Shown piece after piece: positions 47,101-56,456 of a stretch of DNA of 64,000 nucleotides. Numbering within the stretch: position 1 is the first letter of the stretch; each line of letters begins with the position of its first letter. The stretch is from Polyangiaceae bacterium (GTDB lineage Bacteria; Myxococcota_A; Polyangia; Polyangiales; Polyangiaceae): the NCBI GenBank assembly GCA_013214025.1, contig JABSRN010000164.1, forward strand, positions 1 to 64,000, read 5' to 3'. Under the pieces are notes generated by a model. That model searched no databases, was not told where the DNA came from, and saw nothing but the letters and a program-made list of their open reading frames with translations. The position numbers and the translations under genes are program-made.

Positions 47101-48495
47101 TCAGGCCGGGACGACGCGCAATCGCCGGCTTCTGGTGAAGGCCAGTACGTTCCAGACGGCTCGCATGGTGTGGTCCAATACGATGGCGACCCACATCCAG
47201 TAAAGCGGCAGCTCCCAGACGTAGACCACGCTCAAAGCGAAGGGCACCCGGCACAGCCAGCTGCTCACCAGCGAAGATATCATCGGAGATACCGTGTCGC
47301 CTGCACCGCGCAGGGCGCCGCTGAGCGGAAAATGCAGCGCCATCATCGGCTGAACGAAACCCAGGGTGAATATGAAGGGCAATAGCTCGGCGATGATTTC
47401 CGGATCGTCCGTAAAGGCAGTCGCTAGAGCATTGTGAAATACGATGCAGGACACACCGAGGGTCGTCATCAATACAAACGCGATGCGCACGGACTGCCAC
47501 GCCGCCCGACGCGCCAACTGCGGATCCCCACGACCGATTGCGTGGCCCACGTAGGCTGTCGACGCCAGGGCGATGCCCACCCCCGGCAACCAGGAATATC
47601 CCAACAAACGAGTACCCAGCGTATAGGCCGCGATGGCGCTCGAGCCGAAGCCCGACAACATGGAGAAATAAATCAGCAGCGCGCCGCTCATGCACAAGCG
47701 CTCCACCACCGCGGGGGCGCAAACCGAGAGCACCTCGCGAAACACCGTGGGAGCCCGGCGCAAATTTGAAAGCGAGAAACCCAGGGCGTTGTCCGACCGC
47801 GCCCGTCCCCGAAGCAAATACAAATACGCCAGCACCGCGGAGGCCCGCGCGCACAGACTCGCGATGCCCGCGCCCACAAGACCCAACGCTTCGTTGCCGA
47901 GCACACCGAAAATCAAGATGGGGTTCAACACCAGTTTGACGACGATCATGACACCGGCGACCTTGAGTGGTGTGCGCGTATCTTGATGGGATCGAAACGC
48001 CGCCTCGAACACACTAGCGATGCCGATGAACACACTAGCGCTGAGCAGCAGACGAAAAAACGGAACGCAACGGTCGGCAATCTCGTCCGGCGCATTGAGC
48101 CACCCCAAGAGTACCCGCGGCCAAATCATGACCACCACGGCCGCTAGGAGCGCAAAACATTCCACGAAAATCATGGCCGCCGCCAACACCACGCGGGCGT
48201 CTCGCTCTTGCCCCGCCCCGAGGCGACGAGACATGACGGACACCACCCCCGAGCCCAGAGCCATGACCACACTCAGAAACAAAGTCTGAAATTGGGCGGC
48301 GTAACCGAAGGCGGCCACCGAATCTCGGCCCAAACGCCCGACAAAGGCGATGTCCAACACATCGACGAACTGACTGAGCAACAGCATCAGCGTCGCAGGC
48401 CACGCCAGCCGCCACACGTCCGCCCGCAGCTCCCGATTGCTCATCGGAATAGCCTCCAGGTCACCCTCGACGGATAGGAGCGCGCTCGCCGACAT
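47101..48495 (-). CDS. MATE-family efflux transporter
   Basis: A 464-residue inner-membrane protein with about 12 helices of the MATE (multidrug and toxin extrusion) family, expected to export cationic drugs or metabolites using Na+ or H+. Family features are VWRLAWPATLMLLLSQF, VDVLDIAFVGRLGRDSVAAF, ALGSGVVSVMSRRLGAGQER in the first half and ALASTAYVGHAIGRGDPQLA plus FPLSGALRGAGDT in the second half, which repeats the fold. ATG 48493-48495 is used; a second ATG 17 codons on (MSNRELRAD) is equally possible. It heads the thiD operon. Substrate cannot be predicted. Confidence 0.92.
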   Translation of the reverse strand: MSASALLSVEGDLEAIPMSNRELRADVWRLAWPATLMLLLSQFVDVLDIAFVGRLGRDSVAAFGYAAQFQTLFLSVVMALGSGVVSVMSRRLGAGQERDARVVLAAAMIFVECFALLAAVVVMIWPRVLLGWLNAPDEIADRCVPFFRLLLSASVFIGIASVFEAAFRSHQDTRTPLKVAGVMIVVKLVLNPILIFGVLGNEALGLVGAGIASLCARASAVLAYLYLLRGRARSDNALGFSLSNLRRAPTVFREVLSVCAPAVVERLCMSGALLIYFSMLSGFGSSAIAAYTLGTRLLGYSWLPGVGIALASTAYVGHAIGRGDPQLARRAAWQSVRIAFVLMTTLGVSCIVFHNALATAFTDDPEIIAELLPFIFTLGFVQPMMALHFPLSGALRGAGDTVSPMISSLVSSWLCRVPFALSVVYVWELPLYWMWVAIVLDHTMRAVWNVLAFTRSRRLRVVPA

Positions 48496-48648
48496 CGAGC
48501 GATGTTGGTTTTATTCCGTGAAGAGCGCCAGACAAATCCAGCGAAAAAACCAAGCGAAGCAGCCGCTCGGGTACGATCTTGGGCTCGGCCCGGCGTCCAC
48601 ACGACGCTGACGCCCCCATTGTGGCGAAGCTATGCCACCCTACGCTCC

Positions 48649-49293
48649 GTGACCGAAATCCTGCTTTGGGACAACGACGGTGTCCTCGTCGAAACGGAGC
48701 CGCTATTTTTCCAAGCCAACGCCGAGGTCTTGGCTGACTTGGGCATCGAATATTCTCTCAGTCAGTTTCGAAACATCAGCCTGCTCCAGGGAAAGAGCGC
48801 TTTGAACCTGGCAAAAGCCCGAGGTTTGAGCGACAGCGATATTTTGGCGCTCCGGGAAACAAGAGACGCCCGGTACGCCGAGCTCTTGCGAGGAAAGGAT
48901 CTCGCGCTTCCTGGGGTCCGGGACGTATTGCACGAACTGTCGAATCAATATCGCATGGCCGTGGTGACCAGCTCGAGGGCGACACACTTCGAAATCATTC
49001 ACGAGCACAGCAAACTGCTGCCGTATTTTGAGTTCGTGCTGACTGTAGACAACGTGACCCAAACAAAACCTCACCCAGAACCGTATCTCTGCGCGCTCGA
49101 CAAGGCACAGCTGTCGGCCTCCGCAGGCATCGCCATCGAAGATTCCCCCCGGGGAGTCACCTCCGCCAAGGCCGCTGGTCTGCGCTGTGTAGCCGTGCAC
49201 TCCGAACTGACGGCTGCCTCCAGCCTCGCTCACGCTGACGTGGTCATCAACAGGATCATGGATCTGCCCGTAGCTATTGTCGGCATCGACTAG
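48649..49293 (+). CDS. HAD-superfamily phosphatase (beta-phosphoglucomutase-like)
   Basis: A 214-residue enzyme starting at a GTG. It shows the HAD motifs: LLWDNDGVLVETEP (motif I; the nucleophile Asp is first in DNDGVL), VVTSSR (motif II Ser), and KPHPEPYLCAL with Lys and VAIEDSPRGVTSAKAAGL (motif IV/III). The cap is helical with LLRGKDLALPGVRDVLHELS. The order fits subclass IA with a phosphoglycolate phosphatase or beta-phosphoglucomutase type cap. Actual substrate unknown. It is divergent from the MATE gene and converges with a short gene at 49337; a small hairpin (CCGAG/CTCGG at 49318-49333) lies between the stops. Confidence 0.88.
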   Translation: MTEILLWDNDGVLVETEPLFFQANAEVLADLGIEYSLSQFRNISLLQGKSALNLAKARGLSDSDILALRETRDARYAELLRGKDLALPGVRDVLHELSNQYRMAVVTSSRATHFEIIHEHSKLLPYFEFVLTVDNVTQTKPHPEPYLCALDKAQLSASAGIAIEDSPRGVTSAKAAGLRCVAVHSELTAASSLAHADVVINRIMDLPVAIVGID

Positions 49294-49336
49294 CTGACAC
49301 CACTCCGCCCCAGCTGACCGAGCGCTGACTCGGCGC

Positions 49337-49591
49337 TTACTTGGGGCGGCGTTGGGCTGCTGCCGTGCGCTTCAGATACATTTCACGTTCGGCGATGACC
49401 GCCACGATGACACGCTTGGCCGGCTCTTTATCCAAAGCTATGACGATATCGAGGTGCTCCTCAAAGTCGCCGAACGCGGTGGCGATCAAGTTCGACCGGG
49501 AGATCGGAAAGGTAACGACGTCCCGATGAATCGCCTTCAGCAGACGCTTGAGCTGTTCGGTGGGACATCCCGTGAGGGCGGCGCGAATCAT
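49337..49591 (-). CDS. Small conserved-looking protein
   Basis: An 84-residue basic protein starting at ATG 49589-49591. Readable motifs are CPTEQLKRLLKAIHRDVVTF, SNLIATAFGDFEEHLDIVIA and KRVIVAVIAEREMYLKRTAA, which suggest two helices around a short strand. A longer upstream open frame exists but does not look coding. Composition and codon use are like those of the neighbours. Function unknown. It converges on the HAD gene, with a hairpin in the gap. Confidence 0.6.
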   Translation of the reverse strand: MIRAALTGCPTEQLKRLLKAIHRDVVTFPISRSNLIATAFGDFEEHLDIVIALDKEPAKRVIVAVIAEREMYLKRTAAAQRRPK

Positions 49592-49773
49592 GGGGCTGAG
49601 TATTAGCCCGACCCGCAGAGTAGCCGCAAGCCCCGTTCCCAAGCACAGGGCACGATTCCGGTGCTTTTGCCTCGCTTTTGCCCCTTCCCATTCTTGCTCG
49701 GTCCGGGCACCATCCGCGCCCGTCCCGATGGGACAAAAACCGTGCATTTTCGCGCGCCCGACCCCCCACACAC

Positions 49774-51822
49774 ATGCCCATGACTTCCCGCCGACTACTC
49801 GTCACCAGTGCCCTCCCCTACGCTAATGGTCCGATCCACCTCGGGCACATGGTGGAGTACCTCCAGACCGACATCTGGGTCCGCTTCCAAAAACTGCGCG
49901 GGCACCGGGCGCTCTACATTTGCGCCGACGACACCCACGGCACCGCGATCATGATGCGCGCCCGGCAAGAAGTCCGCAGTGAAGAGGAACTGATCGCCGA
50001 CGTCAGCCTTTCCCATCAAGCGGACTTCGCTGCCTTCGGCGTCGAGTTCGACCACTTCGGCAGCACCAACTCTGCCGCCAACAAGAAGTACTGCGACGAG
50101 ATTTGGGGTGCCTTACGCGCCAAGCAGTTGATTGAAGAAAAGGAAGTGAGCCAGCTCTTCGATCCCAAGGAAGGCGTCTTCCTCGCCGACCGATTTGTTA
50201 AAGGCACCTGCCCGAAGTGCAACACGAATGATCAGTTGGGAGACAACTGTGAAAACTGTGGAGAAACCTACGACGCGGCAGATCTCAAGAACCCCGTGAG
50301 CACCTTGAGTGGCGCGGTTCCCGAGGTACGCTCTGCCAAACATCAGTTCGTCAAGATAGAGAGCAGCCATCATTTCCTAAACAGCTGGACCCAAGACGGC
50401 AACCGACTACAGCCCGGGATCGCCAACCACCTCAAGGGACATTTTCTGGCGGAGCCGCTTCGAGACTGGGATGTATCCCGGCCCGCTCCTTACTTCGGGT
50501 TCGAGATCCCGGATGCCCCCGGCAACTACTGGTACGTCTGGTTTGACGCGCCCATCGGCTACATCGCGTCGACATCGGAGTGGTGCGAGAAGAACAACGA
50601 AAAGCTCGACGATTGGTGGCGCTCCGACGACACGGAGATCATCCACTTCATCGGCAAGGACATCACGTACTTTCACACGCTGTTCTGGCCCACCATGTTG
50701 CGGGCCGCCGAGTTCTCGTTACCCAATCGCGTGCACGTACACGGTTTCTTGACCGTCAACGGCGAAAAAATGTCCAAACGACGCGGCACCTTTGTGATGG
50801 CCCGTACCTATCTCGACTTTTTGGATCCCGCCTACCTCCGCTACTACTACGCGGCGAAACTGAACCACAAAGTCGACGACATCGATCTCGATATCGAGGA
50901 CTTTGTTCAGAAGGTGAACTCCGATCTAGTGGGCAAGGTGGTTAACCTCGCGAGTCGCAGCGCTCGATTCATCAAGGATGTAGGTCTCGCAGATGCCTAT
51001 CCGGAAGACGGCGGGCTCTTTAAGACCGCCGCCGATGCGGGCACGGAAATCGCCGAAGCTTACGAGGCGGCGGACACCGCTCGCGCGATGCGCCTCATCA
51101 TGGCGTGTGCAGATCGCGCCAACGAGTATGTGGATCAAAAAGAGCCGTGGGCGCTCAAGAAGGCCGGCGACAAGATGGCGGAAGTACGCGACGTCTGCTC
51201 GGTGGCGCTCAACCTCTACCGACAGCTCGTGATCTACCTGACGCCGGTCCTGCCCCAACTCGCTGAACAGAGCGCTGAACTACTCGGATCGCCGATCACC
51301 CATTGGGGCGATGCGCAGAGCCCGCTCTGCGGTAACCCCGTGGCGAAGTTCAAACACCTGATGCAACGGGTAGATATGGCCAAGTGCGAAGCGATGCTCC
51401 AAGCGGGTGCGGAAGCTGCCGCCGCCGACATCGGAGGCGCCCCTTCGCAGTCCGATGACGACGGGCAAGCGCTGGTGGACGAGCCTCTCGAGGACGAGTG
51501 CACCATTGAGCAATTTACAGCCATCGATCTACGGGTCGCCCGCATTGTAGAAGCGGAAGCCGTCCCCAAAGCCAACAAGCTGCTGAAGCTCACCCTGAGC
51601 TTGGGCGGCGATGAGCGTAAAACGGTGTTTGCGGGCATCAAGGGCGCCTACGAGCCCGAAGCTCTCGTCGACCGCTTGGTCATTGCCGTTTGTAATCTCA
51701 AGCCCCGACAGATGAAGTTCGGCCTGAGCGAGGGCATGGTGCTCGCAGCCGGCCCAGGTAAAAAGGACGTTTATCTACTGAGCCCCGACAGCGGCGCGAA
51801 ACCCGGACAGCGAATTCACTAA
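49774..51822 (+). CDS. metG: Methionyl-tRNA synthetase with C-terminal tRNA-binding domain
   Basis: A 682-residue class I synthetase that charges initiator and elongator tRNA-Met. [20 protein letters not shown] carries the HIGH box (HLGH), ADDTHGTAI follows, and KMSKRRG (332-338) is the KMSKS loop. The connective domain has a four-Cys zinc knuckle, Cys146, Cys149, Cys159 and Cys162. The anticodon-binding helices end near 545, and after a linker a C-terminal EMAP/Arc1p-like domain appears ([40 protein letters not shown]), which raises tRNA affinity and dimerises the protein. Two ATG candidates exist at 49774 and 49780; neither has a strong RBS. Confidence 0.97.
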   Translation: MPMTSRRLLVTSALPYANGPIHLGHMVEYLQTDIWVRFQKLRGHRALYICADDTHGTAIMMRARQEVRSEEELIADVSLSHQADFAAFGVEFDHFGSTNSAANKKYCDEIWGALRAKQLIEEKEVSQLFDPKEGVFLADRFVKGTCPKCNTNDQLGDNCENCGETYDAADLKNPVSTLSGAVPEVRSAKHQFVKIESSHHFLNSWTQDGNRLQPGIANHLKGHFLAEPLRDWDVSRPAPYFGFEIPDAPGNYWYVWFDAPIGYIASTSEWCEKNNEKLDDWWRSDDTEIIHFIGKDITYFHTLFWPTMLRAAEFSLPNRVHVHGFLTVNGEKMSKRRGTFVMARTYLDFLDPAYLRYYYAAKLNHKVDDIDLDIEDFVQKVNSDLVGKVVNLASRSARFIKDVGLADAYPEDGGLFKTAADAGTEIAEAYEAADTARAMRLIMACADRANEYVDQKEPWALKKAGDKMAEVRDVCSVALNLYRQLVIYLTPVLPQLAEQSAELLGSPITHWGDAQSPLCGNPVAKFKHLMQRVDMAKCEAMLQAGAEAAAADIGGAPSQSDDDGQALVDEPLEDECTIEQFTAIDLRVARIVEAEAVPKANKLLKLTLSLGGDERKTVFAGIKGAYEPEALVDRLVIAVCNLKPRQMKFGLSEGMVLAAGPGKKDVYLLSPDSGAKPGQRIH

Positions 51823-51860
51823 CCGGGAAACGCGGCGCCGGGATGCGCTACGCTTAGGTG

Positions 51861-52676
51861 ATGTCCGACCGGCCCCGCGTTGTTGTGTCCTATACCCAGG
51901 CGAGCGAGTTCGCGAAGGATCTTGATAAGAACCTCCTCAAAGGTCGCGCCTTCGCCATCGGAGCCAGCGGAGTGGCGCAACGTGATGCCTGCGAAGTTGT
52001 CCTGCGTGCACCGGACGGTAGCGAACTGAGTCTGCTCGCGGAGGCCGTGTGGATCCAAGAGGAGGATCCCGGCGCAGGTGTCGGCGTTCAGTTTCAGCCC
52101 TTCGGTGATACTGAAAAATCACGCCTGGAAGAGTTCGCCCAACAACTGAAGAACTCCGGAGCCCCCTCGCCAGCTCCCACAGACCAGGCGGGGCGAAGTT
52201 CCGCGCCACCGGCAGAAGGCAGCCAGCGACCCAGCCGCCGACCCACCGGACGCCCCTCATCCCTGCCTCCAGCACCCCGTAACATCCACGAAAAGGTACG
52301 CGGTCTGAGCATCCGCGACCGACAGCGAATGGCGCGCGATGGGAATCTCACTGAACGAGTGGCGCTGGAGCGCTGCTATAGCAGCTCGGTCTGGGAGTAC
52401 CTGCTTCAGAACCAGTCTTTGAGCGCCAGCGAGGCCGCGCGTATCGCAAAGAAGGGCAACTTGCCTCATCCCTTGATGAAAATCATCTTGAGCAATGCTG
52501 GGTGGCTAAAGGCTGGCGAGGTTCAACGCGCCCTGCTCGCTAACCCTCGCCTCAATGGACCCGACATCGAACGAGTGTTGCGGAATCTGAGCCGAGCCGA
52601 CTTAAATCGGCTGCCGCAGCAGTCCGGCTACCGTCCGGGGGTTCGCCAAGCGGCGAAACGACTGCTGGGAAAGTAA
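51861..52676 (+). CDS. PilZ-domain protein
   Basis: A 271-residue cytoplasmic protein. The N-terminal 90 residues form a PilZ-type barrel of the kind abundant in myxobacteria (LKGRAFAIGASGVAQRDACE, LSLLAEAVWIQEEDPGAGVG, QFQPFGDTEKSRLEEF). The RxxxR/DxSxxG c-di-GMP residues are not obvious, so binding is uncertain. After a Pro/Ser/Arg linker (about 95-150) comes a helical region (NIHEKVRGLSIRDRQRMARD, ERCYSSSVWEYLLQNQSLSA, NLPHPLMKIILSNAGWLKAG) with repeated short helices. A GTG one codon before the ATG is an alternative start. It follows metG after 38 bases, probably from the same transcript. Confidence 0.8.
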   Translation: MSDRPRVVVSYTQASEFAKDLDKNLLKGRAFAIGASGVAQRDACEVVLRAPDGSELSLLAEAVWIQEEDPGAGVGVQFQPFGDTEKSRLEEFAQQLKNSGAPSPAPTDQAGRSSAPPAEGSQRPSRRPTGRPSSLPPAPRNIHEKVRGLSIRDRQRMARDGNLTERVALERCYSSSVWEYLLQNQSLSASEAARIAKKGNLPHPLMKIILSNAGWLKAGEVQRALLANPRLNGPDIERVLRNLSRADLNRLPQQSGYRPGVRQAAKRLLGK

Positions 52677-52678
52677 GG

Positions 52679-53044
52679 CTAGGGTTTCGGCGAGAGGCCG
52701 CTCTCGGATAGCTGAAAATCCCGCAGGGTACGCCGGCTGAGACGCTCCAACGTTTCAAAGGTCGTGCGGACGACACGCTCAGGGAGTGTCGCGCCGCGAT
52801 CCAACATCTCCGCCAAGTCGCGGAAGCGGCTGGCTTCGATGTCTTTTGGAGCTAGCTCCCACTCATCCACGCTCACAGCGATTTCGAGGGACAGCTGCTG
52901 GGCTCGCTTGATGTGGACCTCATCGATGCGCGGAGACCGCACTGCCGTCGAAATCACGTCACAAATCTGAGCGCACTGGGCGAGCAACAATGGAAGCGGT
53001 GCCTCAGCATCCGCGCCTACAACGGCTGAGTAGGGCTCCGACAC
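52679..53044 (-). CDS. Unknown helical protein
   Basis: A 121-residue soluble protein starting at GTG 53042-53044, with a mostly helical pattern (AEAPLPLLLAQCAQICDVIS, IKRAQQLSLEIAVSVDEWEL, RVVRTTFETLERLSRRTLRD). No Cys cluster, signal peptide or known domain is seen. It converges on the PilZ gene with two bases between stop codons. It could be a helical adaptor, but no function can be proposed. Confidence 0.6.
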   Translation of the reverse strand: MSEPYSAVVGADAEAPLPLLLAQCAQICDVISTAVRSPRIDEVHIKRAQQLSLEIAVSVDEWELAPKDIEASRFRDLAEMLDRGATLPERVVRTTFETLERLSRRTLRDFQLSESGLSPKP

Positions 53045-53167
53045 AGAGCGATTGGAATGCGAGAACCATACCGCCTAAGCCAACCCAGTAATTCCCAGTA
53101 CTTTGGGGAGTCCGGTGGTAGGTAGTTTCACCACTGCAGCGTCGCAATCCTACAATCGAAAGACCCC

Positions 53168-54274
53168 ATGAGCACCGAACCCCTGAATCGGCTGAACTTG
53201 CACCCCACCGGGGACGCCGGGCTGTGTACTGTATCGGCTCGTTGCGGAGGTTGTCCGCTGATTGACGACGACCCGACTGAGCAGCGACGCCGCAAGCTCG
53301 CAGAGGTCGCCTCCGCCTTCGGTGAAGTGGGGGTGCGATTGCCCGCCGAGCCCAAGTGGGTCTCTAGCCCCCAGTCCATCGGATACCGAAACCGCGTTCG
53401 CCTGCGAATCCAACCGACAGGTACTGTTGCGTTTTTCAACGAAGTCAAAAGCGGAGGCTGCGCCGTACTGGAGACAGCGCTGGCTGAACTGGTGCACGAA
53501 ACTATCTACCTGAGCGAGTCAGAGCCTGAGCACTTCCGCCCCTACCAGCATCTCGAAGCACGAGGTTGCGACGCTGACGGTCGAGCCAGCCTCTACTTGA
53601 CCCTACGGGAAGGGAGCCAGAGCAACCTGGTCGCAATCCGCCGCCGACTCCCCGACGTCATCGTGGCAGACAGCAACTGCTCGCCGCGTCCCGTCCAGCG
53701 ATACGAAACCACTCCGGGCGTACACATGTCCGTTCCTCTCGATTGTTTCCTCCAAATCAACCAAGCCGTGAACCGCACGTTGGTGGAGCAAGTAGTAGGC
53801 AAAGCGCTGGAGCTGGGCGCGAATAGCTTTGCCGACATTTATTGCGGTTCCGGCAACCTCGCACTCCCGCTGATGGCGGCAGGCCTGACGGGCGTAGGGG
53901 TCGACCACGAGGGACCGGCCATACAAAGCTTGGCGAGCGCCTTCGGCCCCCACGGCTCTCGAGCTATCGCCGGCGATGCCGTCACAGTAAGCCAGCAGCT
54001 GGTGAAGGAGGGACAGCTCTACGACCTGGTGCTGCTGGATCCGCCGAGAGCCGGCGTTCCGCACGGGCTACGGGAAATGGCCCAACTGAGTCGGCAGGCG
54101 ATGGCGATGTGTTCTTGCAATCCGAAGACCCTCGCCCGCGATCTGCGGCAATTGAGTGGTGAATTCCAGCTTGAGTCCCTCACGGTTTTCGATATGTTTC
54201 CTCATACCCGGCACGTGGAAGTCATGGCTTGGCTGCGACGAAAACCGCAGGGCACAACTGCCGCCCAGAGCTGA
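53168..54274 (+). CDS. TrmA/RumA-like RNA (uracil-5-)-methyltransferase
   Basis: A 368-residue class I RNA methyltransferase of the TrmA/RumA family that methylates U in rRNA or tRNA. The N-terminal Cys cluster (CTVSARCGGCPLI, about 20-32) with a later Cys resembles the Fe-S binding part. The catalytic part has FADIYCGSGNLALPLMAAGL (SAM motif), LVLLDPPRAGVPHGLREM, MCSCNPKTLARDLRQL (the catalytic Cys in the SCNP motif) and FDMFPHTRHVEVMAWLRR at the end. QINQAVNRTLVEQVVG is the FxQxN-type motif. The TRAM domain found in RlmD is missing, so the closest functional relative is unclear. Confidence 0.9.
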   Translation: MSTEPLNRLNLHPTGDAGLCTVSARCGGCPLIDDDPTEQRRRKLAEVASAFGEVGVRLPAEPKWVSSPQSIGYRNRVRLRIQPTGTVAFFNEVKSGGCAVLETALAELVHETIYLSESEPEHFRPYQHLEARGCDADGRASLYLTLREGSQSNLVAIRRRLPDVIVADSNCSPRPVQRYETTPGVHMSVPLDCFLQINQAVNRTLVEQVVGKALELGANSFADIYCGSGNLALPLMAAGLTGVGVDHEGPAIQSLASAFGPHGSRAIAGDAVTVSQQLVKEGQLYDLVLLDPPRAGVPHGLREMAQLSRQAMAMCSCNPKTLARDLRQLSGEFQLESLTVFDMFPHTRHVEVMAWLRRKPQGTTAAQS

Positions 54275-54342
54275 GGCCCGACAATTCTCTCGGTGCGATG
54301 CTCGAGGTGTCCGCACACTTCGATTGCGACTAGCCTAGGGGC

Positions 54343-55303
54343 ATGAAACGTTCTGTTCTTGTTCTTGGACTGCTGATCGCCGCCTGTGACTCCACCGCAT
54401 CAAGAACGACGGGCTCCGGCGCGCCTGATGCGGTCGCCTACTACGCCACCGATCGCAACCCCGACACCGCACCGAACGTGTTGATTGACCGCTTCGCCGG
54501 CCCTTCCGCCACGATGTTCGTCCGCAACGATAGCAACGGACTTCCCCTCCCCGGCGCGCCCATTGATTTTGACCAAGCTCCGTTCCTGGCTCAAGGGTTG
54601 GGACCTCAGGGGGAAATTATTCGCTATTACAACTTCGATGCCCGCTCCACCGTGCCGGCTGTCCGCTACGACCTGGTGACTCCCGCCGGCAGTCCCGTCA
54701 GCGGGCAGTTACCGATTGTCGAAACCATCCCCGGCGACGACGGCTACAACGACTTCGTTAGCCTATTCGCTGTATCCGTCCCTAACGACTACATCCCGAA
54801 CACGCTGATATCAGCCGAAGACGTGGGCAACAGCGGATTCGACGTCAGAGACGTCGGACTGATGCTCAACGCGCCCATCGCCCCCATGGGTTCGACCGCT
54901 ACCCTTCGAGTGGGCGATGCTGCCACCATCCCCCAACGCGTCTGGTATCAGGGACAAATCGCTCACTACTTAAGCTTCGAAAGCAATATGCTTCCCGACG
55001 AGTGCGGCGGCGTCCCTGCCATCTACATCTACGTCACTTTCAATATCGATCCCGGTGAAGACGGTGGAGGGCCGCCTTCGGGTTTCATGACGGAGACAGG
55101 CGGCACTCAAACGCATAACGTGGTTCACGTTCCTGTCGGGCGACGCGGAGCACTCGCAACTGTGGGCAGTCATGATCTATCAAAATGCGAGCTTCGACTT
55201 GGTGACCAACTGGCCCAACGCCCTCGGCGCCCCGCTCGTGCAAGGGGCGCCGAGGGCGCTCGTCAATTGCCCTCTGGTGGCCGAAGCAGCCGTCACCCAG
55301 TAA
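54343..55303 (+). pseudogene. Lipoprotein with a frameshift near its C-terminus
   Basis: The signal peptide MKRSVLVLGLLIAACDS gives a lipoprotein with Cys15. The frame reads as a beta-rich secreted protein through IPNTLISAEDVGNSGFDVRD, YYNFDARSTVPAVRYDLVTP and YIYVTFNIDPGEDGGGPPSG to about VVHVPVG (55140). After that, the frame turns into RRGALATVGSHDLSKCELRL, but the neighbouring frame offers a sensible C-terminus, DAEHSQLWAVMIYQNASFDL, TNWPNALGAPLVQGAPRALV, ending AAVTQ and TAA at 55301-55303. A one-base indel around 55136-55145 separates the two. Only the last 15% would be affected, so a truncated product may still be made. The Cys just before the end may pair with an earlier Cys. Confidence 0.65.
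55219..55258. repeat. Perfect 15-bp GC-rich inverted repeat in coding sequence
   Basis: Arms 55219-55233 and 55244-55258 are exact complements around a ten-base loop. The repeat is inside the C-terminal coding part of the frameshifted lipoprotein (LGAPLVQGAPRA). A hairpin this strong would be hard to sequence and could cause the indel that shifts the frame, which lies about 80 bases upstream. Confidence 0.75.
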
Positions 55304-55664
55304 CCAAAGTCCTTGATCTGACTTTTTACGGACTCCTCAGGATGGCCCACAAAGGGACACCGCTGCCTGGCTCACGACAACGGCTGACTCTCAGCTAGTC
55401 TCAAATTGAAACGTCGATTCGATACGGGACAAAAACCGCAGGATTCAACTAAGCTGAAAGCGCCATGCATTTCGATTGTGAAATGTCCCGGTGCAAGCTG
55501 CCGAAGTCGACAAACATCGCCTATTCACAAAGTGCTTGCTGTGCCTTAGGTTTAAGTCGCCTACTGCTACGGCCCCATCGACGTTCTGCGTTGGGACCCC
55601 GGCACTAGCAACGGATGGCACCCAAGGGGTGCGTCAGCCGTAACTCTAACGCAAGGATAGAGCG
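55304..55664. other. Non-coding 361-bp interval
   Basis: No gene is seen. It should contain the promoter of the gene at 55665, which has an RBS-like AAGGA (55652-55656). The interval is slightly more A/T-rich than its surroundings, and no clear repeat was found. Confidence 0.4.
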
Positions 55665-56222
55665 ATGTTAGACCTAGCCAGTTTCATTGAGACCTACGCC
55701 GTGGATTCTCAAATCTACGTAGTACTCCGTGGTGTGAACCCCGAGCATAGTTTCGAACTGTGGTGGCGCCAGTCCGGTGGCTCAATGCCCTGGCAACTGC
55801 GACGCCGCGGGCACACAGCTTGGACCCTCGCGAACAAGAAGACTCTACTCAGCTCGCTACTACAGCAGGGCGTGGATATGGATCTCGCCACCACGGAACT
55901 GACGCGTATCGCGCTGAATCAGGTTGTTTTCGCGGCCACCGTCATGCGGGAAGCCGAAGACCTGTTCGGACGAACCGCTGTGACACAGGCCGTTGACGAG
56001 CACAAAGCCTTCTTGGAGCGCTTGATTCAGAGCACGAGGAATCTCATCGAAGAGAAAAAGGGCAAGACCAGCCAACCCACCCCGATGGCCCATCTCGACC
56101 GCGCCAAGCCCTCCGCCCCCGGGCGACGTTCCGAAACGACCCCGGAACGACCTCGAAGTTCAAAGCCAGCGCGTCGCCGAACGCCAGGCGTGCGCGGCCA
56201 CTTGCGCCTCGTCACCAACTAA
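55665..56222 (+). CDS. Protein of unknown function with basic tail
   Basis: A 185-residue soluble protein. The first 125 residues are well structured: FIETYAVDSQIYVVLRGVNP, SFELWWRQSGGSMPWQLRRR, LTRIALNQVVFAATVMREAE, VDEHKAFLERLIQSTRNLIE. The tail (about 130-185) is basic and unfolded (KKGKTSQPTPM, SSKPARRRTPGVRGHLRLV). No signal peptide or membrane segment, and no family that I can name. The gene has an AAGGA RBS and is followed by a 234-base gap before the histidine kinase. Confidence 0.65.
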   Translation: MLDLASFIETYAVDSQIYVVLRGVNPEHSFELWWRQSGGSMPWQLRRRGHTAWTLANKKTLLSSLLQQGVDMDLATTELTRIALNQVVFAATVMREAEDLFGRTAVTQAVDEHKAFLERLIQSTRNLIEEKKGKTSQPTPMAHLDRAKPSAPGRRSETTPERPRSSKPARRRTPGVRGHLRLVTN

Positions 56223-56456
56223 GCGGTTCAACGGCTACTCTTATCGCGTAAAACGGAGACTCAGCGCCGTCATCATTTTGACGGCCGAAGCCCCCCCCAG
56301 CGGGGGCCCTGTCCTCCGATATCCGGGCGGCCATCGCGGGCACCGGCTAGCACCGAGCCTAGGCGGCCCATCCGGGGGAAGCTCTACAAAGCTCCCCCAT
56401 AAGCGAGTACACTCCGCCCCGGATGCATACTGAGACACTGCATTCGGGGGGATCGT

